Positions 41,847 through 49,529 of a stretch of DNA of 49,529 nt are shown here, one piece after another. Source of the stretch: Nocardia vinacea NBRC 16497 (lineage in GTDB: Bacteria > Actinomycetota > Actinomycetes > Mycobacteriales > Mycobacteriaceae); NCBI RefSeq assembly GCF_000308835.1, contig NZ_BAGN01000406.1, positions 1 through 49,529 on the forward strand, read 5' to 3'. Below the pieces are notes generated by a model that did not search any database, was not told where the DNA came from, and was given only the letters and a program-made list of their open reading frames with translations. Position 1 is the first letter of the stretch. Each line of letters begins with the position of its first letter. The translations under genes and the position numbers were made by a program.

Positions 41847-44075
41847 TCAGCGAGAATCAGGCTTTTGCGTGACCACCCGCTCGAGTGCGCGCAGGTCCGC
41901 ATCCAGCTTGCGGAACAACCAATAAGCGGCGACGAACGCCAGCCCGGAGGCCGCGCACAACCCCAGAACCGAGTCGCGCACAAGCGGTAACTCCTCGGGT
42001 TCGAGGGCGGTGAATCCGGCCAGCACCCCGACCAGCGGCACCGACGCCGTCACCGCGAGATAGGCCGTGAGTCTGCGACGGAGCGCACGCAGATACGCGG
42101 CGTCGTGCGCCGATGCGGGGCCGTGGCGCAGGTAGATGGGATAGACGCAGCGGACGACATAGAAAGTGGAAAGGAAAAATGTATAGGCAACGGAGATGGT
42201 GCCCGCCACCAGAACGGTTGCCGCGGCATGGACTATCAGCCGCGCCGGTAGATCGGTGAACCAGCGAAGCAACATCACCCCCGTCACGGTTGCGCAAACC
42301 GCGAACAGCAGGGTGTTCATCGCGCACAGGTCGCCCCAAAACAGTGTTCGCGACCGCACCCGCGCGAGCACTGCCTCGTCGTAGCGTCTGCCGGCGCGCA
42401 AGCCGCGAGGAACCGCGAGCAAATCACGCGACATGTATGCGTAGATGAGGATGGCAGGCGGCGAGGCGCAGAGGATGAAAACGATGACACCCTTGTCCAG
42501 CTGCCAGTTGGTGGCATCGGAGAGCTGCTCTCTGATCAGTTCCTGGACGTGCACAGCCATATAGACCGTAGCCAGGGTGACGCCGACCAGCGAGGATAAC
42601 CACAGGATGGGGGTGGGCCAGCGCGAAAGTCGGGCCCGCCAACTGTTCGGCGGCGGATAAACAAGGTCGCGGGCCAGTTCCTCGAGGCATAAGTCGAGCT
42701 GCTGGGCCAATTCCGAACCGCACGAGTAGCGGTCTTCGCGGTCGGGCGACAGACACTTCAGCAGCACTTGGCGCAATGCCGCGGGGCAATCCGGCGGAAG
42801 TTCCGACAGGAACGTCGACTCGACAGGTTTGCGCCGCAGTTCGAGCATGCGGGCCAGCGATGTCTCCGACTCGCCTGCGGAGGTTTCGTCCGCGAATGGT
42901 CGATGTCCCGTGAGCAACTCCCACAGCATGACAGCCAGCGCGTATATGTCGCTTCGAGTATCGAGGTCGGCGGCGGTCGCCGGGAGGTCCGGATGGCAGG
43001 CTTCGAGCTGTTCGGGCGACATGTACGCCAGTGATCCGCCGAAGTACGCCAGGGGACTTGTCCCCTTGAGGTGTTTGCTGGAGCTGACGTTGAAGTCGGC
43101 CAGCTTCGGGATTCCCTCGGCGCTCAGCAGCACGTTCGCGGGTTTGATGTCTCGATGCAATACTCCTCGGTCGGACGCGTGCTGCAGTGCGTCCGCGAGT
43201 CGGCGGCCCAGCCAAGCGACGGTCTCCGGCCACGTCAGTGCGGCGGTCCGGGTCCGAACAGCTGATTCCGTGGGCCGAACCTCGCCCTTATCGGCAAGTA
43301 CCTTGTCGATGGCATCGAGCAGCAGCTGCCCACTGCGGTATTCCGGAGGCGTCGAGCGTTGTAGGCGTAGCACGTCGAGCAGCGTTCCCCCGGGTAGGTA
43401 CTGCATATACAGCAGCTTCAGCTCGCCGTCGGCGATGAGTCGCTGGTCGAAGATGCGCACGATGTATTCGTGGTCCAGTTGCGCGAGGGTCTGCGGCTCA
43501 TTGCCGTGGTTATGGGAAATCTTGACCGCGACCAGTCGCTGCATTGATTGTTGTCGAGCGAGATACACCTGGGCGAAGGCGCCGGCCCCGATCCTCATCA
43601 GGAGGTCGAAATCGTCGATATGGTGGCCGACATCGATGGTGTCGAGAACCATTTGGGCACTTGGACGAGCAATCATCGTGCTGCGGTAGTCGCTCGTGAG
43701 CTGTGCGAGCTCAGGACCGGCCGCCGTGGCAGCCTCGGCGAGGGTAGCCTCATCGGCTGCGTGCGAACCGCGGCGCAGTGCGTGGAACTCCTCGTAGACC
43801 AGCTCGGCCGGAAGCGGACCATCTTGCAGTTCCGCAAATTCCGCACGGTATTCGATCAGTCGTTTGGGAAAGTGATAACGAAGCCAGCGGTATTCGAGAT
43901 CGATCTTGATCAGTTCGATCAGTATCGTATGCCGCTCAGCCGGTTCACGAGGCAGGTACTCCGACAGCTCTGGTGGGGAACCGGACGCCCAAGCCTTGGA
44001 AAACCGAGCCACCACAGCGGCAAGCGCTGTGCGGGTTCGCTCGGCTGGATCGACCAGATCGGTCGGCTCGTACAT
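41847..44075 (-). CDS. membrane Ser/Thr protein kinase, planctomycete type, next to hydrogenase
   Basis: A 742-residue kinase. Residues 20-85 form an N-terminal module (ILIELIKIDLEYRW; RLIEYRAEF) that I recall from planctomycete kinases. The kinase domain runs 152-465: Gly loop RIGAGAFAQVY (161-171), VAVK (Lys185), HRDIKPANVLL (307-317), SDIYALAVMLWELLTG. The metal-binding DFG is DFN (328-330), with the catalytic HRD intact, so the kinase may be active. Residues about 488-720 contain roughly six membrane helices, with no PASTA or sensor domain outside. ATG 44075. Its position 128 bp before hypA on the same strand suggests a link to the hydrogenase; no substrate can be named. Confidence 0.88.
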   Translation of the reverse strand: MYEPTDLVDPAERTRTALAAVVARFSKAWASGSPPELSEYLPREPAERHTILIELIKIDLEYRWLRYHFPKRLIEYRAEFAELQDGPLPAELVYEEFHALRRGSHAADEATLAEAATAAGPELAQLTSDYRSTMIARPSAQMVLDTIDVGHHIDDFDLLMRIGAGAFAQVYLARQQSMQRLVAVKISHNHGNEPQTLAQLDHEYIVRIFDQRLIADGELKLLYMQYLPGGTLLDVLRLQRSTPPEYRSGQLLLDAIDKVLADKGEVRPTESAVRTRTAALTWPETVAWLGRRLADALQHASDRGVLHRDIKPANVLLSAEGIPKLADFNVSSSKHLKGTSPLAYFGGSLAYMSPEQLEACHPDLPATAADLDTRSDIYALAVMLWELLTGHRPFADETSAGESETSLARMLELRRKPVESTFLSELPPDCPAALRQVLLKCLSPDREDRYSCGSELAQQLDLCLEELARDLVYPPPNSWRARLSRWPTPILWLSSLVGVTLATVYMAVHVQELIREQLSDATNWQLDKGVIVFILCASPPAILIYAYMSRDLLAVPRGLRAGRRYDEAVLARVRSRTLFWGDLCAMNTLLFAVCATVTGVMLLRWFTDLPARLIVHAAATVLVAGTISVAYTFFLSTFYVVRCVYPIYLRHGPASAHDAAYLRALRRRLTAYLAVTASVPLVGVLAGFTALEPEELPLVRDSVLGLCAASGLAFVAAYWLFRKLDADLRALERVVTQKPDSR

Positions 44076-44422
44076 CGGTCGCTCGGAGATCAGCGCCAGG
44101 CGCTCAGCCGCCGGCTACGCGCGATGCGGCCTATGTCGTAGTTGCCCCACATTATTTCCCTTCCGTCAAACCTCCCTGCCCAAGGGTATCGCCCTAGAGC
44201 GTCGCATCGTTGACGGCGATGTCCGTTCTTGGCGCGCAGTGCGGGCAGCAGATCGGCACCAGCGGATGCCGGTAGCTGTCGGCCTGCGGCGATCGGGGAC
44301 CGCATCCTCAGCCGAGGGAGCCCGAGCTGTCCGCAGGTCGGGCTCTGTTCGGAGGCGCCGGCGCGTGACTTGGTGGTGCACGAATCCGGGAAGACACCTT
44401 CCCATGGGACGTACCATCGATT

Positions 44423-44448
44423 AATGTGTCGTTATATAGCGGTACGTT
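44423..44448. promoter_or_regulatory. operator-like inverted repeat matching the site at 8204
   Basis: AATGTGTCG and CGGTACGTT around the 8-base spacer TTATATAG. Arms and spacer have the same lengths as in the perfect repeat at 8204-8229, the right half differs from it by one base, and the spacer is again AT-rich. It ends 20 bp before the ATG of the small secreted protein. Shared geometry suggests the same TetR-like regulator. Confidence 0.5.
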
Positions 44449-44468
44449 AATTGAGGGGAAGATAGCTC

Positions 44469-44780
44469 ATGGAGATCGCGACGAAGTTCTGGACCGTGCG
44501 TCGTGTGGTGGTGACGACGCTGTTCAGCATCGTGCTGGTGCTAGTGACGATCGCCTCGCCGCACCTCTTCGCGGCCTCGGCCGGGCCGCGGGATTCGCAC
44601 AGTCCCGGGGGCGGTCACGGCTACGGAGCGGGAACGCGCCCGAACAGCACTGACCACAGTCAGCGCAACAGTGGTTACGGCTACGGAGCACGCTCCAACA
44701 GCGACGGCCACGATCAGTACCAGGGCCGCACCGAGAACCCCTGCCGGTACACCCCGACGGGGACGTGCGGAGCGCGCTGA
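44469..44780 (+). CDS. small secreted Gly/Tyr/His-rich protein
   Basis: A 103-residue protein with a signal peptide (VVVTTLFSIVLVLVTIASPH, cleavage near AASAG) and a mature part of about 65 residues. This is low-complexity and contains two imperfect repeats, GGGHGYGAGTRPNSTDHSQ and SGYGYGARSNSDGHDQ, followed by a Cys-containing end (ENPCRYTPTGTCGAR, two Cys able to form one disulfide). No family is recognised. The ATG follows GAGGGGAAGATAGCTC. The operator-like repeat at 44423-44448 lies in its promoter. The rest of 44076-44468, divergent from the kinase gene, shows no other feature. Confidence 0.68.
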   Translation: MEIATKFWTVRRVVVTTLFSIVLVLVTIASPHLFAASAGPRDSHSPGGGHGYGAGTRPNSTDHSQRNSGYGYGARSNSDGHDQYQGRTENPCRYTPTGTCGAR

Positions 44781-44927
44781 CAACGAGGTCGGCGTGCTAC
44801 CTGGCTCGCCATCAGGTCTGGATCGCAGCGGGCAACTCGTCGGCTTCGCCGAGCCGCCGGCTCGGGAGGTACTGGACCGATAACGGGAACGGCGAACTGC
44901 ATGCGGAGAAACCGAGTGCCCGGCAGC

Positions 44928-45035
44928 TCATCGCGACGGGGTCTCGTTCTCGGCCAGTGCCGCGGCGGCGTCTTGGGCGGAACTTTGCTCGGTCGCAGCA
45001 AGGAACACGGTCTTGACCCTCCATCGTCGCGCCAT
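44928..45035 (-). CDS. possible 35-residue peptide behind a palindrome
   Basis: ATG 45035 has the ribosome site AAAGGAAC 5 bases before it and reads MARRWRVKTVFLAATEQSSA then QDAAAALAENETPSR, stopping at 44928. A perfect 9-base inverted repeat lies 26 bp upstream, so gene and operator are arranged normally. It may be a genuine small gene or the 5' stub of a decayed one; no homologue is recognised. No further gene was found in 45084-45553. Confidence 0.4.
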   Translation of the reverse strand: MARRWRVKTVFLAATEQSSAQDAAAALAENETPSR

Positions 45036-45061
45036 TAAAGTTCCTTTCAATATTCGTCAAA

Positions 45062-45083
45062 TGTTATCGAATAATCGATAACA
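45062..45083. promoter_or_regulatory. perfect AT-rich inverted repeat
   Basis: TGTTATCGA-ATAA-TCGATAACA, two 9-base arms around 4 bases, in an AT-rich island within GC-rich sequence. It lies just upstream of the ribosome site of the possible 35-residue gene. Candidate repressor site. Confidence 0.5.
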
Positions 45084-45553
45084 CAAGCAAGTTCCGCACT
45101 CACTCGCGCGCACCTGGATCCGGCCGGGAACCTGCCGCTCTCCGGGATCGTGAAACCCGCGCGCGGGTGACGGGCGGACTTGCGCGAGGACGCCCACGCG
45201 CAGGTAGTCGCCGCATCGAGAGGTACGCGGTTGTCATTTATAGGGAGGTACTTCTGCGGCGAATGACGCAGTCGACGGTCGTGCGCGCAGCGAGGATCTC
45301 CGGCCCGCCACACTGACATGGACTATCGCAACGGGTGTTTCCGGCGTTGTTCCGGGCATTCGAGGACGCGAAATTGATACGTGCCGCCTTCGGATTACTG
45401 CGAGGGTTTGATTGTGCGAATGATTGCCAGCTGCCTTAGGCTCGAATCCGTTCACTGACAGGAATAGTCCCAGCATGTTTCGAGCTTGCTATTGATATTT
45501 CTGGCAAAACATCGATGTCACTTGTCCGCTTCTGTTGCGCTTCGACTCGAACA

Positions 45554-45593
45554 GCAAAGGCGGGAGACCACACGCGTGGTCTCCCGCCTTTGC
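45554..45593 (-). terminator. strong hairpin terminator after the SnoaL-like gene
   Basis: A perfect 18-bp stem (arms 45554-45571 and 45576-45593, GC-rich core GGCGGGAGACCAC) with a 4-base loop. It begins 8 bp after the stop of the minus-strand SnoaL-like gene. The tail on that strand is only weakly T-rich (TGTTCGAGTC). Confidence 0.8.
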
Positions 45594-45601
45594 CTTAATT
45601 G

Positions 45602-46255
45602 CTACAGCCCGAGGATCTCGTTAACTTTCGCAACGACCTCGGCGAGCGGAACGTTCGCCTCGATCACCGTTTCGTCATCGGGGTTGATCAGATCCAGGCG
45701 GGTGCGGGTGAGCTTGGAGTACTTGACAATCCACTTACCGTTGACCTTTGTATAGCGATCCTCGTAGTGGCCATAGCCGTGCACCCCGAGTGTCCCACCG
45801 AAGATAAGCACATCCTCCATCGTCCACACGACCTCGGCGGTCGTCGCGGATGTCAGATTGATCTGCGGGTCGTAGCCCTGATGGTGGGTATTGGCACTGC
45901 CGATAGTGAGCTTCAGGAAGGCGATGAAATTGTCCCTTCCGACAAGGATGGGGCCACCGCTGCCCGTGGTGTCCACCACGACGTCGGGGGCGAGGAGTTC
46001 GCGCAGAGCGTTCCAGTTTTTCGTATCGATGTTGTGGAAGTAGTCCGCCTTGAGCTGCTTGATCGCTGCGATATCAGCGGTCGTGTCGGCCGCCGTGAAG
46101 ACGCCCGAGGGAGCCGGGGGCTCCGACGACTCGGCGTTGGCGATCGAGATGCCGACGGCACCGAGCATTGTCGCCGTGCTCAACGCGACAGCGGCGCGCA
46201 GTACACGTCGCTCGCCCGGTCCGGCCAGGAACCGACGACGGTTTTCTACAGACAT
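45602..46255 (-). CDS. exported SnoaL-like (NTF2-fold) protein
   Basis: A 217-residue protein with a long signal peptide (basic VENRRRFLAGPGERRVLRA, then AAVALSTATMLGAVGISIANA) and a mature NTF2/SnoaL-like domain from about residue 55. Features: IKQLKADYFHNIDTKNWNAL, the LLAPDVVVDTTGSGGP strand, and WIVKYSKLTRTRLDLI. The fold serves hydratases, isomerases and dehydratases as well as binding proteins; no substrate can be named. The ATG at 46255 follows GAGGAGAAG. A strong hairpin terminator follows the stop, so it is a single-gene transcript. Confidence 0.82.
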   Translation of the reverse strand: MSVENRRRFLAGPGERRVLRAAVALSTATMLGAVGISIANAESSEPPAPSGVFTAADTTADIAAIKQLKADYFHNIDTKNWNALRELLAPDVVVDTTGSGGPILVGRDNFIAFLKLTIGSANTHHQGYDPQINLTSATTAEVVWTMEDVLIFGGTLGVHGYGHYEDRYTKVNGKWIVKYSKLTRTRLDLINPDDETVIEANVPLAEVVAKVNEILGL

Positions 46256-46547
46256 ATCTCTTCTCCTCTTCGAGTGGGATGTCTCGAATGACTTGTGATC
46301 GGTGGTGGATGATCGGCGGACCGAGCAGCTCAGGTGCATTAGTCCGTGCAGAATCCGATCGGTGATGTCTTTTCGAATCCGGAAGCATTTCCTCCATTCG
46401 GCGTGCGGCACGCGTGGTTCATTTCGTGCTTCGCTGTTTTTCCGAGCCGAAGGAGCTCGAATCGATATACCTCGGATAATAGGAGGTATGTATAACTGGT
46501 GCCGTACGTCGGTGACATTTTTAGCACCGAGAAAGGAGCAGTGGAAG

Positions 46548-46595
46548 AAAAAAAACTCGCGCGGAAAAGGGAAATTTAGAACCGATCCGCGCGAG
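46548..46595 (-). terminator. rho-independent terminator for the kinase/LuxR gene
   Basis: On the minus strand a 10-bp GC stem (CTCGCGCGGA / TCCGCGCGAG) encloses a 20-base loop and is followed directly by eight T. It lies about 210 bp after the stop of the gene ending at 46808 and ends transcription before the SnoaL-like gene. The remaining parts of 46256-46807 are AT-richer than average with no confident gene; a 12-codon frame with a good ribosome site (GTG 46541) was seen but not annotated. Confidence 0.72.
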
Positions 46596-46807
46596 CGGAT
46601 CAGTGCGCTTTCATCTCGCTCACCGGGAGGCGGATTTGACAGAGCGAGCTACGCGAGTCACGACCGAGGTGGGGACGAACCACGCTAATACCGCATGTTG
46701 TCGATTGTCCCAATGCTGATCGGGTGAATGTCGTGCGGCTATAAATGCACCGGTCATGAAATATGCAGCATACGATTCCTGTTTATCCCGGTTCGCTTGA
46801 ATCTCGT

Positions 46808-49529
46808 TCAGCGAGTCGGGCCGGAACCGCCGTTGGATTCTTGCCGGGTCTCGTCGATGATCCAGGCCGCGATTTGTGCGCGGGAGGTGAAGCCGAGTTT
46901 GGTCAGGATGTGTTCGACGTGGTGCTGTGCAGTGCGTTGGGAGAGCACGAGTTTTGCGGCGATCTGTTTGTTGGTGAGTCCTTGGGCGACAAGGTTGGCG
47001 ACCTCGCGTTCGCGCTTGGTCAGTGTCAGTCCGGAGTCGTGTGGGGTGGTGGTTGCCGGCTCTCCCAGGGCGTAGGCCACTGCGGTGTTCATCTCCATGG
47101 CTTGTCCGCGTCGGAATGCCGCGTCGAATCCGCGGTCACCGAGTGCGCGTCGCACGATGTCCTCGCATTCGTCGTGATAGTGGGAGAGCTCCGTGAAAAA
47201 AGTTGTGACACCCGGGGCGGAGCGCAGCAGGTGTTCGGCGGCGCCCATCAGGATGGCCGCGCGTTCACCATTGTCGTCGGCGCCGGTCCAGGCCAGTCCC
47301 TCGATGGCCAGTGCCGCGACGACAGGGCTGCGGACGCGCCGGTTGGCTCGTAATGATTCCAGCAGTAACTCGTGTGCGCGGGACTGCTCGTTCTGCTGCC
47401 ATACGGTGATGGCGATGCCCCACAGCGTGGTCGATCGAAACAGCGATTCGCCGCACGCTTGGGTGATGGCGAGTATCTGCTCGTGATACTGGATCGCCCG
47501 CCCGGTGTTTCCCTGGAGTGCGTGCGCCCATCCCAGGTTGGACAACGTGGAGATATACAGAGGTCCCCGCGCGTTGGATTCGAATACCGAGAGGGTGGGT
47601 TCGAGTACGGATATCGCCCGATCGAGTTCACCTCGAAACAGTGCCAGGGTTCCCTCGGCGGCCGTGGCCAGCGCTTCGGTGGTGGGTGCGGGGTCCTGTT
47701 CGGCGAGGGTGCGCGCCTGCTCGACGAGGGTGGCCGCGTATTGCAGGTCTCCCTGTACCGCAGCCATGTACGTGCTCGTATGCAGTGCTTTGACGCGATC
47801 GGGTATCGAGTGCGCGGCGGGGTGGGCGAGGATGCGGTCGAGCCGGCGTCGGCCTTCCCCGAACCGTCCTCGGAAGCTCCAGTACGCGAATAACGCCGCG
47901 GTGGTTCGCAACCCGGCTTCGGCCGATTCCGCGGTGTCGTCGGATACACAGAACTCGAGCGCGTCCCGCAGATTCGGTTGCTCACGGTCGAGCCGAGCGA
48001 GCACGTCGAGCTGCCGGTCACTGATCCACCCGGCCTCGGCGTCCAACGCCAGCCGCTGGTACCAGTCGCGGTGTCGTCGACGCAGATCCTGGTATTCGCC
48101 GCTGTCCTGCAGCTTCTCGCGACCGTAGTCGCGCATGGTCTCGAGCATGCGGAAGCGCACGACGCCCTCGGGTTCCTCCCGATTCACGATGGACTTGTCC
48201 ACCAGGGAGGACAACGCGTCCAGCAGACTCTCCGGCGCCAATTCGGCACCACACACGCATTCGGCGGCGTCGAGCTCGAAGCCGCCGGCGAATACCGTCA
48301 GCCGGGCCCATATCCGCTGCTCGACCGGTGTGCACAGCTGGTAGCTCCAGTCGATGCACTCTCGTAGCGTCTGTTGCCGGGTGGGTGCGGTGCGACTACT
48401 GCGGGTGAGCAGTGTGTATCGGTCGGTGAGCCGCTGCAGGATCTGTTCGGGCGACATGGCGCGCATCCGAGCCGCCGCGAGTTCGATCGCCAGCGGCAAT
48501 CCGTCCAGCCGCGAACAGATACCGGTCACGGCGGCCTTGTTGTCCTCGGTGAGTTCGAAGCCCGGCACCACTGCTGCGGCGCGGTCGGCGAACAATGTCA
48601 CGGCATCGTATTTGGGCAGTCCGCGCAGCGGCGGTTCACCGTCGGGGTCCGGCACGGTCAGCGGCAACACCCGCAGTACCGCTTCCCCGGCGATGTCGAG
48701 CGGTTCGCGGCTGGTGACGAGAATCCGCAGACCCGGACAAGCCATAAGCAACGTCTCGACCAGCTCCGCAGAAGCCGCCAACGCTTGTTCGCAGTTGTCC
48801 ATAACGAGCAGCGTTTCCCGGGATTGCAGGAACTGGACCAGCACTTCCCGCGTCGACCGGGCCGAATCGTCGCGCAGGCCAAACGCGGCCGCCACGACGT
48901 CGATCAGCATCGACGGGTCGCGCACGTCGGCCAGTTCGACAACCCGGACCCCGTCGGCGAAATCGCGTCGAGTGTTCGCGGCCGCTCGCAGCGCCAGTCG
49001 GGTTTTGCCCACGCCACCGATCCCGGCCAGCGTCACGAGGCGGTGGGTGGACAGCAGATTTTTCACCTCGGCCGTCTCGGTGCGGCGGTCGACGAAATTG
49101 GTGAGCTCCGGCGGCAGCTCGCCGATGTTGCCGCGTCCTCCAGGCGTCGGCGGCGGGCCCCATTCCCGCATCGCCGAGGTGTAGTCCAGCGGCTCCGGGG
49201 CTGGGTTCACGTGCAGCGCCATCTCGCCGACCGGGTATCTGTGGCGCAGCTGTACCTGCCGGAGAGCCTCACCTATTCCGGTCGCCGACGGCCGCTGCCG
49301 CGGATCCCGTTGCATCGCCGATTCCACCACCGCCGACAAGTCGTCGGGCATGCCGCTTTCGCGCAGGTCCGGCACCGGCTGGCTGGTGATCCGCAGGAAC
49401 TGGGCAACTACTCGTTCACCGCTGCGGCGTTCGAAGGCGGCATGTCCGGTGAGCGCGCAAAACAGGGTCGCACCGAGCCCGTAGATATCGGCAGCAGACG
49501 TCGGGTCGTCGCCGCCGAGAACCTCGGGC
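46808..49529 (-). CDS. kinase - ATPase - LuxR multidomain regulator (N-terminus outside window)
   Basis: Large cytoplasmic regulator, 906 residues visible. The first 70 are the end of a Ser/Thr kinase C-lobe (SAADIYGLGATLFCALTGHA; QRDPRQRPSATGI). A signal-transduction ATPase follows with P-loop AGIGGVGKTRLAL and Walker B LLVMDNCEQ, then a long helical-repeat region (about 420-800), and a C-terminal LuxR helix-turn-helix (LTKREREVANLVAQGLTNKQ, IAAKLVLSQRTAQHHVEHIL). The kinase plus MalT/LAL-like plan recalls PknK but adds an explicit LuxR domain. Its start, catalytic loop and promoter lie beyond the window. A terminator lies at 46548-46595. Confidence 0.88.
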   Translation of the reverse strand, partial: PEVLGGDDPTSAADIYGLGATLFCALTGHAAFERRSGERVVAQFLRITSQPVPDLRESGMPDDLSAVVESAMQRDPRQRPSATGIGEALRQVQLRHRYPVGEMALHVNPAPEPLDYTSAMREWGPPPTPGGRGNIGELPPELTNFVDRRTETAEVKNLLSTHRLVTLAGIGGVGKTRLALRAAANTRRDFADGVRVVELADVRDPSMLIDVVAAAFGLRDDSARSTREVLVQFLQSRETLLVMDNCEQALAASAELVETLLMACPGLRILVTSREPLDIAGEAVLRVLPLTVPDPDGEPPLRGLPKYDAVTLFADRAAAVVPGFELTEDNKAAVTGICSRLDGLPLAIELAAARMRAMSPEQILQRLTDRYTLLTRSSRTAPTRQQTLRECIDWSYQLCTPVEQRIWARLTVFAGGFELDAAECVCGAELAPESLLDALSSLVDKSIVNREEPEGVVRFRMLETMRDYGREKLQDSGEYQDLRRRHRDWYQRLALDAEAGWISDRQLDVLARLDREQPNLRDALEFCVSDDTAESAEAGLRTTAALFAYWSFRGRFGEGRRRLDRILAHPAAHSIPDRVKALHTSTYMAAVQGDLQYAATLVEQARTLAEQDPAPTTEALATAAEGTLALFRGELDRAISVLEPTLSVFESNARGPLYISTLSNLGWAHALQGNTGRAIQYHEQILAITQACGESLFRSTTLWGIAITVWQQNEQSRAHELLLESLRANRRVRSPVVAALAIEGLAWTGADDNGERAAILMGAAEHLLRSAPGVTTFFTELSHYHDECEDIVRRALGDRGFDAAFRRGQAMEMNTAVAYALGEPATTTPHDSGLTLTKREREVANLVAQGLTNKQIAAKLVLSQRTAQHHVEHILTKLGFTSRAQIAAWIIDETRQESNGGSGPTR

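Noticed and set aside
46488..46688. Plus-strand frames starting at ATG 46488 or GTG 46541 with good ribosome-like sequences
   Set aside because: The second stops after 12 codons inside the terminator of the opposite gene; the first has Arg/Ser-rich composition and its AGGAGG is only one base from the ATG.
1..49529. CRISPR array, IS element, prophage, tRNA or rRNA
   Set aside because: No regularly spaced repeats, transposase motifs, phage structural genes or tRNA-like cloverleaf with CCA end were recognised while reading both strands.

Overview
The window is GC-rich actinobacterial chromosome, most likely Nocardia or a close mycolic-acid-containing relative. Pointers to this are an antigen-85-type mycolyltransferase homologue, an EspR-type regulator, a glucosyl-3-phosphoglycerate synthase, a PapA-type acyltransferase, an MMPL transporter and frequent GTG/TTG starts. 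No rRNA, tRNA, IS element, prophage or CRISPR array was seen.

Layout. 1-2732: minus-strand end of a sugar ABC importer operon (Tat/lipoprotein binding protein and two permeases, the last cut by the window edge). 3022-9824: two linked conserved hypothetical genes, an alpha/beta hydrolase, a GlxA-type regulator, a secreted lipase and an asparagine/GABA-type permease. 10222-12774: an orphan VirB6/TrbL-like membrane protein. 12784-16850: envelope-lipid genes (mycolyltransferase-like esterase, PapA-like acyltransferase, GpgS) followed by an internally deleted second mycolyltransferase. 16898-20426: regulators (PucR-like, EspR-like, MarR), two gene remnants and a cupin. 20446-22197: a four-gene, fully overlapping thiocyanate hydrolase operon (scnB-scnA-scnC-activator). 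22575-26507: an MMPL transporter, a DUF4254-like protein and a TetR regulator behind two operator-like repeats.

The centrepiece is 26520-41718, entirely on the minus strand: a group 1h (high-affinity, actinobacterial-type) [NiFe]-hydrogenase locus in the order hypA, hypB, small subunit, large subunit, NifU-fusion protein, three accessory proteins, a 39-residue membrane peptide, maturation protease, hypC, hypF, second hypC, hypD, hypE, nickel transporter, accessory protein. Nearly every junction is a 1-16 bp gap or an overlap, so the genes are probably co-translated. Nickel uptake (NicT), nickel delivery (HypA/HypB), Fe(CN)2CO assembly (HypCDEF) and C-terminal cleavage (protease) are all encoded, so this one segment could supply a working H2-oxidising enzyme for persistence on trace hydrogen. 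Directly upstream, same strand, lies a 742-residue Ser/Thr kinase of planctomycete type with a six-helix membrane tail; its placement suggests, but does not prove, a regulatory link.

From 44423 on are a small secreted Gly/Tyr/His-rich protein whose promoter carries the same operator-like motif as the permease at 8268, a possible 35-residue peptide gene behind a perfect palindrome, an exported SnoaL-like protein with a strong terminator, and a large kinase/AAA/LuxR regulator cut by the window end. All functional statements come from motifs and remembered family features; no search was run.
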